NCBI RefSeq assembly: GCF_001613245.1 | Contig: NZ_BDBZ01000044.1 | Location: forward strand, 1-41,247 | Length of the DNA: 41,247 bases | Reading direction: 5' to 3' | From: Nocardia speluncae NBRC 108251 | Lineage (GTDB): Bacteria > Actinomycetota > Actinomycetes > Mycobacteriales > Mycobacteriaceae | Part shown: positions 24,080 to 32,961 of the stretch, in pieces | Layout of the letters: the number at the start of each line of letters is the position of its first letter | Numbering within the stretch: the first letter of the stretch is position 1 | Notes under the pieces: model-generated | The model's input: only the letters and a program-made list of their open reading frames with translations | The model's database searches: none | Told to the model about the DNA's origin: nothing | Program-made: the position numbers and the translations under genes

Positions 24080-25447
24080 GTGACCGAGCCGAAACCGACT
24101 GCCGCAGACGCCGTTCACCCGATCGTGCGGCAGACCGCCGAATGGGCCTGGCGACTACTGGTGATCTTCGCCCTGGTGGCGGTGTTCGCGGCGGCCGTGC
24201 GAAGACTCGATACCGTGGTGATTCCGCTGGCCATCGCGTTGCTGGCGGCCGCGTTGCTGGCTCCGCTGGTGGATTGGATGCAGCGCCGCGGGGTGCCGCG
24301 AGGGCTCGGGGTCGTGGTCGCCCTGGTCGGTTCGCTCGGCCTGGTGGCAGGGGTCGTCACGTTTGTGGTGGAACAGTTCGTGGTGGGTGTGCCGCAACTG
24401 TCCGGCGAGTTCACCGGCAGCATCCACAAGGTGCAGGACTGGCTCATCAACGGACCCATGCACCTGAGTGACGATCAGATACGTTCGGCCGGCGATGCAG
24501 CAGTACGGACCATCGAGTCCAATCAGGACACCCTCACCAGCGGTGCACTGACCACCGCGACGATGATCGGCCACATCCTCACCGGCACCTTCCTCACGCT
24601 GTTCATCCTCATTTTCTTTCTCTACAGCGGTTACCAGATCTGGGAGTTCGTCACTCGCATCGTGCCGCGTGTACATCGCGAACGGGTGCGGACCGCGGGG
24701 GAACTCGGCTTCGGGTCGCTGGTGGGCTTCGTGCGGGCCACCGTCGCCGTCGCGGCCGTGGACGCGATCGGTATCGGCGCCGGCCTGGCACTACTGGGGG
24801 TGCCGCTGGCGCTACCGCTGGCCTCGCTGGTGTTCATCAGCGCGTTCATCCCGATCATCGGCGCGTTCCTGGCCGGTTTCGTGGCGGTGTTCATCGCCCT
24901 GGTGACCAAGGGTCTCGTCACCGCGTTGATCGTGCTGGCCATCATCGTCGCGGTGATGCAGGTGGAAGGCCATGTCCTGCAACCGCTGCTGCTCGGCCGC
25001 GCGGTGCGTATCCATCCGCTCGCGGTGGTGCTGGCGATCGCCGCGGGCCTGGTACTGGGCGGAATCGCGGGCGGTCTGCTGGCGGTGCCGCTGGTGGCGG
25101 TACTGAACACCGCGATCCGCTCGCTGCTCGCCGAGGACCCCGAAGAACTGATCGCGGAATTGGCCGCAGACCGTAAGGGTATCTATGCGGCTGAACCCGA
25201 TTCACCCGAACACGCCACGGGCGGTGGCCCGGAGGGGACGGGACGGTTCGCTATCGCCGCACTGCTCGCCGAAGCACAGCGCAGGCTGATCCTGCCCCGG
25301 CCGGCCGACGCCGAACCCCTGGACCCGCCGGCATCAGGATCAGCGCCGGTCCGCGCCGCCGGCGCGGAGCGTGCCAGCGCCGGGGACCCCGGCTCGCCGG
25401 AGGGACACCCCGAGGTGACTCCGCCGGCCGGTACGGCGCAGGGCTGA
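24080..25447 (+). CDS. AI-2E family transporter (PerM-like permease)
   Basis: A 455-residue membrane protein of the AI-2E/PerM/YdiK family, named for autoinducer-2 export but with diverse or unknown cargo. Two N-terminal helices, an extracytoplasmic stretch (about 100-165), then the typical helix set with ASLVFISAFIPIIGAFLAGF and the closing motif VEGHVLQPLLLGRAVRIHPL. The last ~80 residues are a disordered Pro/Ala/Glu-rich tail. GTG 24080 is chosen; a start at 23990 would add a non-hydrophobic Pro/Arg-rich leader. Corresponds to Rv0205 next to mmpL3 in M. tuberculosis (recalled). Confidence 0.92.
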   Translation: MTEPKPTAADAVHPIVRQTAEWAWRLLVIFALVAVFAAAVRRLDTVVIPLAIALLAAALLAPLVDWMQRRGVPRGLGVVVALVGSLGLVAGVVTFVVEQFVVGVPQLSGEFTGSIHKVQDWLINGPMHLSDDQIRSAGDAAVRTIESNQDTLTSGALTTATMIGHILTGTFLTLFILIFFLYSGYQIWEFVTRIVPRVHRERVRTAGELGFGSLVGFVRATVAVAAVDAIGIGAGLALLGVPLALPLASLVFISAFIPIIGAFLAGFVAVFIALVTKGLVTALIVLAIIVAVMQVEGHVLQPLLLGRAVRIHPLAVVLAIAAGLVLGGIAGGLLAVPLVAVLNTAIRSLLAEDPEELIAELAADRKGIYAAEPDSPEHATGGGPEGTGRFAIAALLAEAQRRLILPRPADAEPLDPPASGSAPVRAAGAERASAGDPGSPEGHPEVTPPAGTAQG

Positions 25448-25547
25448 CGAAACGGGAGGTCATAAGGTCTGATCCGGCGGCGAAGGCCCACCGTATCCGG
25501 GAATGCCCTGATGCGGGACCGGGCCGGCGCTGGGTAATCTCGAAACT

Positions 25548-26246
25548 ATGAACGGCCCCGATCCGGTATTCGACGGTGCGGGTCCCGGTAGCCAGGTGGG
25601 CAACCGGGACCTGCGTGTTTCCGATGCCGAACGGGATCACGTCGGCGAGTTGCTACAACGTGCGGTGGGTATGGGCATGCTGTCGCTGGGCGAGTTCACC
25701 GAACGGATGGATACCGCGCTTGCCGCCAAGACCCGGGGTGAGCTGAATTCCGTGCTCGTCGATCTGCCGGGCGTGCGGTTGATCGGCGAACCCACCGCGT
25801 CACAGCCGGGCCCGAGCAAACCCGCACCGCTGCCGCAGCCCGGCGATGCCGCGCGGGCGCCGCTGTCGGGTGTGGTGCAGGGCGGGATCATCCGCCCGCG
25901 GATGTCGGGGGTCACTCGCCGTGGCGACTGGCAGGTGGCGTCGGTGTTACGCGTCAACAGCTGGCTCTCCGGCGTAACCCTGGATTTCACCCAGGCGGTG
26001 ATGACCACCCAGGTGGTGGAGATCCAGGTGGACGACTACGCCAGTTCGCTCACCCTGATTGTGCCGCAGGAGGCGACGGTCGACCTGGACGGTCTGGAAC
26101 TGATCGGGTCCAGTGTGAACAACAAGGTGCGCAGCGGTCCACCGATCGGTCCGTTGCATCTCCTGGTGCACGGCCGGGTCCGGTTCGGATCCGTTACCGC
26201 CAAACAGCCGTTCATGGCTCACTGGCGTCGCCTGCTCGGCCACTGA
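25548..26246 (+). CDS. DUF1707 protein with a LiaF-like C-terminal domain
   Basis: A 232-residue protein without a membrane segment. The DUF1707 domain (about 21-74) is clear: LRVSDAERDHVGELLQRAV, GMLSLGEFTERMDTALAAKT and LNSVLVDLPG. After a Pro-rich linker (80-105) comes a beta-rich domain (about 110-230, VQGGIIRPRMSGVTRRGDW ... VHGRVRFGSVTAKQP) resembling the cell-wall-stress LiaF/DUF2154 domain. Function unknown; related proteins are often linked to envelope stress. It converges on mmpL3 with 53 bases between stops. Confidence 0.85.
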   Translation: MNGPDPVFDGAGPGSQVGNRDLRVSDAERDHVGELLQRAVGMGMLSLGEFTERMDTALAAKTRGELNSVLVDLPGVRLIGEPTASQPGPSKPAPLPQPGDAARAPLSGVVQGGIIRPRMSGVTRRGDWQVASVLRVNSWLSGVTLDFTQAVMTTQVVEIQVDDYASSLTLIVPQEATVDLDGLELIGSSVNNKVRSGPPIGPLHLLVHGRVRFGSVTAKQPFMAHWRRLLGH

Positions 26247-26299
26247 ACTGCGCATGAGATTCGCGGTGTCGCCGTGGCACACGATCTGCGGGGCGGACG

Positions 26300-29200
26300 C
26301 TACTCCGGATCCTCGCGGCGGCGCAGCAATTCGTTCACGCTGACCGAACGCCCTTCGCCGTGGTGCCTGCCTGTCTCCTCGTCGCTGGGCGGCGTCCCGG
26401 CCTGCTGCCGGCGCGCCGATCGCAGACCTGCCATCCAGGACTCGATGCTGTTGCGTTCCCGAGGATCCGGATTCTGTTGCGGGCCGGCCGATCCGGCGGA
26501 TTGTTCGGCGAGGCTGTCCGTCCGCGGCGGGGCCGGCGGGGAGGGCCGTGCCGGCGGTTCCGGATTACGGGACTGCGCGGGCATTTCCGGTGGCAGGCCA
26601 CGGGGCACGCGGCGAGGCAGTTCCGGCAGGCCGGATTGGGGCGCGGCCGCAGCTCCGCCGCCCGGGTTGGAGATGCGGGGCATCGGGCGCGGTTGCGAGC
26701 CTTGGTCAGGTGCGGAACCCGAGTCCGGGTAGCCGGGCCGGCGCTGGTTCTGTATCGGACGCGGTGGGGCCGGCGGCCGGCCGGGACCGGGTTCGGGGTT
26801 GGGGTTGGGCCGGGCGCCGGACGGCTGTGGACCACCGGCCGGGCGGGGCGGGGCGGGGGGCCGGGCAGATCCGGCGGGACGGCCGGGTGCACCGGGGAGC
26901 CGTAGGGAGCTGTCCTGCCGGGGCGCTGCCGGATCGTTGTTTATCCGCGCCTGCTGCGGTGTCGGGGGTAGCGGCGGGGCGTCCGCGGCGGTCGGGTAGA
27001 CCGTTCGGCCGGACACCTCGCGGGTCTCGGCGTCCTCGACCGGTTCGGAGGCGAACAGCCCGCGCAGAGTCGGGGTCGCGAAACCGGATCGGCCCGGCTG
27101 CGGTCCGGCATTCGGGCGACCGGGCGCACCACTCCCCGGCGGTGTCTGCTGACCTGCCTGGTGTCCCGGCTGGTCCGGGCGGGGTGGATTCTCCGGCCGG
27201 CCTGCACCGGGTTGGTTGCCGGGCCGGGGTGGACTCGACTGGTTACCGGGGCGCGCCGAACCGGGCTGGTTGGCGGGACGTGCCGGGCCTGATTGGTTGC
27301 CGCCTGAACCACCCGGCCGGCCGGCCCCTGGATCGCGGCCCGGCCCCGGGGGCGCTGGATGCGAATCGTTGCGGTTGCCGGGGCCCGGAGCGCCAGGGGA
27401 GCGACCGGGTTCCGGTGCACGGCCGGGGACTGCCCCGGGAACGCCCTGCCGCGGCGCCGCGGAGTCGGTGGCGCCGCGGTCGGGTCCGACGGCTCGCGAA
27501 CCGCCGGCGGGCGCGGAGGAGGCGTCCGCCGGCGGCCGGGGGCCGTGCGGTGCCGGCGTCCGGGGCCCTTCGGTTGCCGGGCGAGTGTGCCGGCCCGTCG
27601 TCGTGGGATTGTCTTCCGATCCGCCGCGACCCGGCTCCCCGTCGGCCGGCGGGGTAGCGCGTGGCCGGGTGGGGTCGGGCGGGGTGGGCATCGATTGTTT
27701 CGACGCGGTCGGTGTGGCACCGGCCGGTGCCTCCTTATCGGCACCCTTGCGCGGGCCCTTGGGAACCGCGCTCATATGCGCGGTCGGTGCCGCTGCCTCG
27801 ATCTCCTCGCGGCTGCGTTTGAGCACCGGCGTCTTACGCTGCGTCTCCGACGCGAGCGCGGGCATCTGCATGGTGACGGGATCGGTGACCGGGGTCGTCT
27901 TGACCAGGTCCACCACCTCGCCCGAACCTGGGCGTTCGTCGTCCAGGATCGGCTCGCCGAGGCCGATTTTGCGCTGGATCCGTTTCATCCACGCCGGTGC
28001 CCACCAGCAGTCGTCGCCGAGCAGTTTCATGGTCGCGGGGACCAGCAGCATGCGCAGGACGGTCGCGTCGATGATCAGCGCGGCGATCATGCCGTAGGCG
28101 ATGTACTGCATCATCACCAGATCGGAGAAGGCGAACGCGCCGGTCACCACCAGCAGGATGAGGGCGGCGGCGGTGATGATGCGTCCGGTGTGCGCGGTGC
28201 CGATACGTACGGCTTCGGTGGTCGAGGCGCCCTGGGCACGGGCTTCGACCATCCGTGACAGCAGGAACACCTCGTAGTCGGTGGATAGGCCGTAGATGAT
28301 CGCGATGATCAGCACCAGCACCGGCGACATGATCGGCTGTGGGGTGAAGTTCAGCAGATCCGCACCGTGGCCGTCGACGAATATCCAGGTCAGGATCCCC
28401 AGCGTGGAGCCGAGACCGAGCACGCTCATCAATGCCGCCTTGATGGGCAGCACCAACGAGCCGAAGGTCAAGAACATCAGGACCGTCGTGACCAACAGCA
28501 CCACGGCGATCATCAGGGGGATCCGGTCCACCAGGGTGTCGATACTGTCGCCCTGGAGTGTCGGCTGCCCGCCGACCAGCATCGTCACATCGTCGGGAAC
28601 GTCGATCGCTCGCAGATACTCCACGGTCGGCCGGTAGTTGTCGGAGTCGAGAAGTGTCGCATCTGTGCGGAACACATTCGGCTGTTCCCGGGATTGCGAT
28701 GGTACGGCGAAACCGGCGGCATCGGCCAGGCCGGGCGCTTTGTCGGCCTCTTTCAGCAGTTTTCCGATGGAAGAGGTGTTATCGCTGATGAAGATCAGCT
28801 GGATCGGGTCGGATTGGCGCAGCGGGAAGGTCTGGTCGAACTCCTCTTGCGCGAGCCGCACATCGTTGTCCGGCGGCAGATACTTCTCGCTCATCCCGCC
28901 GAACGCGAGGTTTTTCACCGGAATGATCAGCAGCAACAGTCCGATGCAGATCGGGATGGCGATCTTGAGGGGATGCTGCATGACCCAGGTGGTGGCCCGG
29001 CCCCAGAGGCTCGCCTCGACCTCTTCCGCGGATTTGGTCTTGCGCATCTTCTTGAAGCTCAGCATGTCCACCCGTCGCCCCAGCACGCCGAGCATGGCGG
29101 GGAGCAGGGTGATGGAGCCGAGTGCGGCCAAGGCGACGGTGGCGATGGTGCCGTAGGCCATCGATTTCAGGAACCCCTGGGGGAACAGCAGGAGTCCGCC

Positions 29201-30103
29201 GAGGCTGGCGATGATCATGGTCGCGGAGAACACGACCGTCCGCCCGGCGGTCATCACCGAACGCCGGACAGCGGCCGGGGTGTCGTACCCCTCGGCCAGT
29301 TCTTCCCGGAATCTACTGACGATGAACAACCCGTAGTCGATGGCGAGGCCCAGGCCGATCATCGAGACCACGGCACCGACGAAAGTGTTCACGTCGGTGA
29401 CCTGCGCCACCGCGGTGAGGATGCCGTTCGCGGCGATAATGGTCAGACCGCCGATGATCAGCGGGAGCGCGGCGGCAACCACGCCACCGAAGATGAAGAA
29501 CAGCAGGACGCCGACCGCCGGGATGGCGAGAAGCTCCATCCGCTTCGTATCGTGCGCCATGGTGTCGTTGAGTGTTCCCGCCACCGGTTGCAGGCCGGCG
29601 ACCTGCACGTCGACCCCGTCGATGAAGAAAGCATCCTGGACGGCGCGGTAGTTGCGGACCATCTCGTCGTCGTTGTTGCCGACGATCGCGACGGAGGCGA
29701 AGGTTTTGGTCTTGTCCTTGGAGCCGAAGACCGAAGGCTGGGCCTCACCGGTCTCGGTCTTCCAGTAGGCGCCGTTGACCTTCGCGATCTGGTCGGGGTG
29801 TTCGCGCGGCAGCCGGTTGAGACTGTCGACGATCTTGTCCCGGAACGCGGGGTCGGAATCGACGGTTCGGCCCTCGGGCGCGGTGTAGAGCACCAGTACA
29901 TCGGCGTTGTGATCGCGACCGAAGGCTTCATCGGAGATCTCGGCGGCCTCCACCGACTCCGAATTCGGATCGAACAAACCGCTGGAGGTCAGGTGATCTG
30001 CCAGCCCGAGACCGTAGGCACCCAGCCCCAGCATCCCTGCGACAACGACACCGATAACGGCGAAACGCAGACGGTAGACCAGATCGCCCCAGCGGGTGAA
30101 CAC
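26300..30103 (-). CDS. mmpL3: MmpL3-type RND transporter (trehalose monomycolate exporter)
   Basis: A 1267-residue inner-membrane RND protein that carries trehalose monomycolate to the periplasm (known for MmpL3). The proton-relay pairs are exact: Asp256-Tyr257 in GLAIDYG and Asp609-Tyr610 in GLSTDYE. Periplasmic porter domains lie at about 32-185 and 405-525, with twelve predicted helices. GTG 30103 is supported by AAGGAG nine bases upstream. The cytoplasmic tail from about residue 720 is some 545 residues, far longer than the roughly 210 of the tuberculosis protein, rich in Pro and Gly, with a 9-residue repeat at 936-980. It ends with the conserved VSVNELLRRRE motif. The start lies one base after the NYN gene's stop. 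Confidence 0.95.
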   Translation of the reverse strand: MFTRWGDLVYRLRFAVIGVVVAGMLGLGAYGLGLADHLTSSGLFDPNSESVEAAEISDEAFGRDHNADVLVLYTAPEGRTVDSDPAFRDKIVDSLNRLPREHPDQIAKVNGAYWKTETGEAQPSVFGSKDKTKTFASVAIVGNNDDEMVRNYRAVQDAFFIDGVDVQVAGLQPVAGTLNDTMAHDTKRMELLAIPAVGVLLFFIFGGVVAAALPLIIGGLTIIAANGILTAVAQVTDVNTFVGAVVSMIGLGLAIDYGLFIVSRFREELAEGYDTPAAVRRSVMTAGRTVVFSATMIIASLGGLLLFPQGFLKSMAYGTIATVALAALGSITLLPAMLGVLGRRVDMLSFKKMRKTKSAEEVEASLWGRATTWVMQHPLKIAIPICIGLLLLIIPVKNLAFGGMSEKYLPPDNDVRLAQEEFDQTFPLRQSDPIQLIFISDNTSSIGKLLKEADKAPGLADAAGFAVPSQSREQPNVFRTDATLLDSDNYRPTVEYLRAIDVPDDVTMLVGGQPTLQGDSIDTLVDRIPLMIAVVLLVTTVLMFLTFGSLVLPIKAALMSVLGLGSTLGILTWIFVDGHGADLLNFTPQPIMSPVLVLIIAIIYGLSTDYEVFLLSRMVEARAQGASTTEAVRIGTAHTGRIITAAALILLVVTGAFAFSDLVMMQYIAYGMIAALIIDATVLRMLLVPATMKLLGDDCWWAPAWMKRIQRKIGLGEPILDDERPGSGEVVDLVKTTPVTDPVTMQMPALASETQRKTPVLKRSREEIEAAAPTAHMSAVPKGPRKGADKEAPAGATPTASKQSMPTPPDPTRPRATPPADGEPGRGGSEDNPTTTGRHTRPATEGPRTPAPHGPRPPADASSAPAGGSRAVGPDRGATDSAAPRQGVPGAVPGRAPEPGRSPGAPGPGNRNDSHPAPPGPGRDPGAGRPGGSGGNQSGPARPANQPGSARPGNQSSPPRPGNQPGAGRPENPPRPDQPGHQAGQQTPPGSGAPGRPNAGPQPGRSGFATPTLRGLFASEPVEDAETREVSGRTVYPTAADAPPLPPTPQQARINNDPAAPRQDSSLRLPGAPGRPAGSARPPAPPRPAGGPQPSGARPNPNPEPGPGRPPAPPRPIQNQRRPGYPDSGSAPDQGSQPRPMPRISNPGGGAAAAPQSGLPELPRRVPRGLPPEMPAQSRNPEPPARPSPPAPPRTDSLAEQSAGSAGPQQNPDPRERNSIESWMAGLRSARRQQAGTPPSDEETGRHHGEGRSVSVNELLRRREDPE
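27164..27298 (-). repeat. Five degenerate 9-residue (27-base) repeats in the MmpL3 tail
   Basis: Residues 936-980 of MmpL3 read as five consecutive nonapeptides with the consensus NQxGxxRPG: NQSGPARPA, NQPGSARPG, NQSSPPRPG, NQPGAGRPE, NPPRPDQPG. The first four share the Asn-Gln start and Arg-Pro positions, and the fifth is degenerate. Such coding repeats can vary in copy number between strains by slippage. Confidence 0.75.
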
Positions 30104-30104
30104 T

Positions 30105-30836
30105 TTAAGCGACTCCTTGTGCGGGGCGAGAGGTGAGCAGCGCCGACAGCGGCCGGAACGGCTGCAGCCAGGCACCCTCGTCGGGCAACGAGTCGAGGCT
30201 TACCCGCGGGAGCGGTTCACGGAACACTCCCGGGATGTCCTCGAGGTCGACGAATTCGAGAGTATCGGATGTTACGGCCCAACTCGCGTGCTCGCGGAAG
30301 CCGAGTACCTGAACCGGGATCCCGTCGGCAGCGAGTTGTTCGAGTGGTTCGCGGAATGCCTGCCCGTCTGCCGAGGCCACGATGATTCCGGCCAGGCCGG
30401 CGCCGCGGGTGCGTTGCGCGATATGGCCGAGCATATCGGAGTCGACGTCGGAATCTTCGTCGATCTTGGGTTTGGCGAAGACGGCGTAACCGACGTTGCG
30501 TAACGCCTCCACCCAGGGTCGCACCACGTCGGCGGTGCCGGGGGCGATATTGGTGAACACCGTCGCTTCGGGCTCCACCCGTTGTTTCTCACCGGCGGAC
30601 AACTCGGTGGTACGGGCGAGCAGCCAGCGGCCCAGCGCGTCGAACCTCGGGCGGTAGGCGGCGGTGGGACGGCCACCGAGAATCGCGCCCAGACCCATGT
30701 CCAGGTTGGGTGCGTCCCAGACCAGCAGCACGCGCCGGAGTCTGTCCGGATCAGGCCCGGTGCCCTCGGCAGCGGGTTCGTGCAGACTTTCGGCAACCTC
30801 GCCGCCGGACGGGGCCATCTCACTGACGCTCATCAT
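30105..30836 (-). CDS. NYN-domain protein (putative ribonuclease fold)
   Basis: A 243-residue protein, nearly the length I recall for M. tuberculosis Rv0207c at the same place. The PIN-like NYN fold is seen in RRVLLVWDAPNLDMGLG (Asp41, Asn44, Asp46), the acidic loop KIDEDSDVDSDML and the strand-turn IIVASADGQAFREPL, which together could form the metal site of a nuclease. Its RNA target is unknown. The first ATG (30836-30834) overlaps the trmB stop as ATGATGA, and the mmpL3 start follows its own stop after one base, so the three genes should be translationally coupled. Confidence 0.9.
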   Translation of the reverse strand: MMSVSEMAPSGGEVAESLHEPAAEGTGPDPDRLRRVLLVWDAPNLDMGLGAILGGRPTAAYRPRFDALGRWLLARTTELSAGEKQRVEPEATVFTNIAPGTADVVRPWVEALRNVGYAVFAKPKIDEDSDVDSDMLGHIAQRTRGAGLAGIIVASADGQAFREPLEQLAADGIPVQVLGFREHASWAVTSDTLEFVDLEDIPGVFREPLPRVSLDSLPDEGAWLQPFRPLSALLTSRPAQGVA

Positions 30837-31648
30837 TCGATCTTGCCCCATATGAACTCGTTGATCGCACTTCCGGCCCGATGTGCCTTGCTCTCGAACT
30901 TGGTGACGGGACGTTCGAACCCGATCGGTGCCGATTCGCGATGCTGGACGCTCACCCCGCCGGTGGCCTCGTTCAAGCCGACGAGCAGGGGTTCTGCCGC
31001 GCCGACCGCCGCAATGTGCTCGGCGTAATCGGCGTGGTCGGTCGCCACGTGCAGTACTCCGCCCGGCCGCAGCCGGTCGGCGATGAGGGCGACGGTCGCC
31101 GGCTGCAACAGCCGGCGTTTGTGGTGGCGCGCCTTCGGCCACGGGTCCGGGAAGAACACCCGCGCCCCGGTCAGCGATCCGGGAGCAATCATGTTCTCCA
31201 GCACATCTACCGCATCGCCGCGCAGCAGCCGGATATTACCGATTTCGTCGCGTTCGATCCGCTGGACGAGCTGCGCCAAGCCCGGCCGGTAGACCTCGAT
31301 ACCGATCAGGTTGAGCTGCGGTTCGGCCTGTGCCATCTCGGCGGTCGCGGTGCCGGTTCCGCAGCCGATCTCGATGACCAGCGGCGCCGGACGCCCGAAC
31401 CAGGCGTCGGCGTCGAGCGGTTCGTCGGCCACTTCGCGGCCGATCAACGGCCAGGTGTGATCCCAGGATTGCTGCTGGTTGGGGGTGAGCGCGCCGCGCC
31501 GGGACCGGAAACTGGTGACCCGCGGGTAGAGCCGCGATCCGGTGCGCGGTCGCGCTCGGGACCCGGTCCCGTCCGTCGTGCTGGACGATACGGGCGAAGT
31601 CGGGTCGGCGGGGCGGACGGCGTCGTTCACGTCCCTATTGTCCAACAT
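30833..31648 (-). CDS. trmB: tRNA (guanine-N7-)-methyltransferase
   Basis: A 271-residue SAM-dependent enzyme that makes m7G46 in tRNA variable loops. The SAM motif IEIGCGTGTATAEMA, the Asp-rich FFPDPWPKARHHKRR motif of TrmB and the terminal TKFESKAHRAG are present. A disordered Ser/Thr/Arg/Pro-rich stretch of about 45 residues precedes the domain. The start ATG 31648-31646 is chosen from the family length; GTG 31630 is possible. It heads a leftward operon with the NYN gene and mmpL3 and is divergent from the dynamin-like pair across 191 bases. Confidence 0.95.
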   Translation of the reverse strand: MLDNRDVNDAVRPADPTSPVSSSTTDGTGSRARPRTGSRLYPRVTSFRSRRGALTPNQQQSWDHTWPLIGREVADEPLDADAWFGRPAPLVIEIGCGTGTATAEMAQAEPQLNLIGIEVYRPGLAQLVQRIERDEIGNIRLLRGDAVDVLENMIAPGSLTGARVFFPDPWPKARHHKRRLLQPATVALIADRLRPGGVLHVATDHADYAEHIAAVGAAEPLLVGLNEATGGVSVQHRESAPIGFERPVTKFESKAHRAGSAINEFIWGKIE

Positions 31649-31839
31649 GGTCCGGGATCGTCCGAACCGGACCGAGCGCGGCGCTACTCGCGGGTAGTCG
31701 ACGCTTTCCTGCGCGCCCGGATCCTGTCCACGCCGGATCGGTGACTCGCAGTGCCGTCCCGGGGATGCTGTCGGCCCACGCCCAGCGCGCTGTGGGCGCT
31801 CTTCTGACAGAATGCGCACCGGAACAGGGGGTGTGAACG

Positions 31840-32961
31840 GTGACAGTCGAAAGATCGGACAGGTACATGCGGGAGGCGGGGGCAGCGGATCCGCTCGAGC
31901 GGATGATCTCGACATTGCGAATGGGCGATGGCGTGGACACCGGTGTCGCGAACGGGATCGAGGCGGCGGTCCAGCGCTGGCGGTCGCTACCGCGGGCGCA
32001 GGTGGCGGGTCGCGCCCGGTCGGGGCGCACCACGGTGGCCGAGGCGCTGGGGTTACAGCACGGCGCAGAGACCGCGCCGGTCGACGAACCCGGTTTCCCG
32101 GACCCTGTGCTCGACGCCGACATCATCGTCTATGTCCTGGGCAGTGCCCCATCGCCGGGAGACCGGCAGATTCTGGGATCGCTACCGCCGGAGCGCACGC
32201 TCGTGGTCGTCAACAAATCCGACGCGATAGGCACCGGCTGGGCCGATGCGGTGGCGGCCGCGGAACAGTTTTCCCGGGCGTTCGGGCTGCCGGCCTTCCC
32301 GATCGTCGGAAGCCTGGCCGCGCGAACGGTCGCGGGTGCGCTGCGCGAGACCGACCTGGCGCTGCTGCGCCGGCACGCCGGTAACCGTTCCCTGTCGGCC
32401 GTATCCGCCGAGGCGTTCGTCTCCCCGGCCGCGGGCCCCGATACCGATGAGCGGGCGGACCTGCTCGAACGCTGGGATCTGTACGGGGCCGCCTGTGCAC
32501 TGGCAGCGCTCGAACGCGAGCCGGACCTCGCACCGCAGACGGTGCTGCAGATCCTGAACACGGTGAGCGGAATCGAACCCGTGGCCCGGCTGCTCGGGCT
32601 GCGCTATCAGCAGGCGATATCCCGGAGAGCCGGGGGGTTGGTCGACGAACTGACCCGGCTGGCGGCGCGAGCTGTCCCGCAGGGCACCAGCCGGGCGCGT
32701 GCGCTGATCACCGAATACCTGGATACCGACGAGGCGAGATGGCTGGGCCTGTGCGGCGGGCTGGTCGATCCCGCGGTATCGCATCTGGCGGCCGGCTATC
32801 CCCGTTTCGAACCCGAGGACGCCGACGACGCCCTGGCTCGCGCCATCCGGTGGCGGGCGGTCGTCGCCAGCGATCTGTCACCGGCCGCCCGGCGAGCCGC
32901 GGTACGCGTACACAACGGCTATGTACGGGTATGGGAACGGATGAGCAGTGTCGGACTCTGA
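31840..32961 (+). CDS. Dynamin/GTPase-like protein with a degenerate P-loop
   Basis: A 373-residue protein corresponding by position to M. tuberculosis Rv0209, a hypothetical protein (recalled). I read GTPase motifs in order: G1-like GRARSGRTT (57-65), where the canonical Lys is Arg63; G3 DEPG (82-85); G4 NKSD (125-128) after a LVVV strand. These match the small G domain of dynamin-like proteins but with the key phosphate-binding lysine replaced. The remainder is helical. No membrane helix. The start is GTG 31840 (ATG 31867 is an alternative). Its last 14 bases overlap the next gene, implying a paired product. Dynamin-like membership is my inference. Confidence 0.72.
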   Translation: MTVERSDRYMREAGAADPLERMISTLRMGDGVDTGVANGIEAAVQRWRSLPRAQVAGRARSGRTTVAEALGLQHGAETAPVDEPGFPDPVLDADIIVYVLGSAPSPGDRQILGSLPPERTLVVVNKSDAIGTGWADAVAAAEQFSRAFGLPAFPIVGSLAARTVAGALRETDLALLRRHAGNRSLSAVSAEAFVSPAAGPDTDERADLLERWDLYGAACALAALEREPDLAPQTVLQILNTVSGIEPVARLLGLRYQQAISRRAGGLVDELTRLAARAVPQGTSRARALITEYLDTDEARWLGLCGGLVDPAVSHLAAGYPRFEPEDADDALARAIRWRAVVASDLSPAARRAAVRVHNGYVRVWERMSSVGL

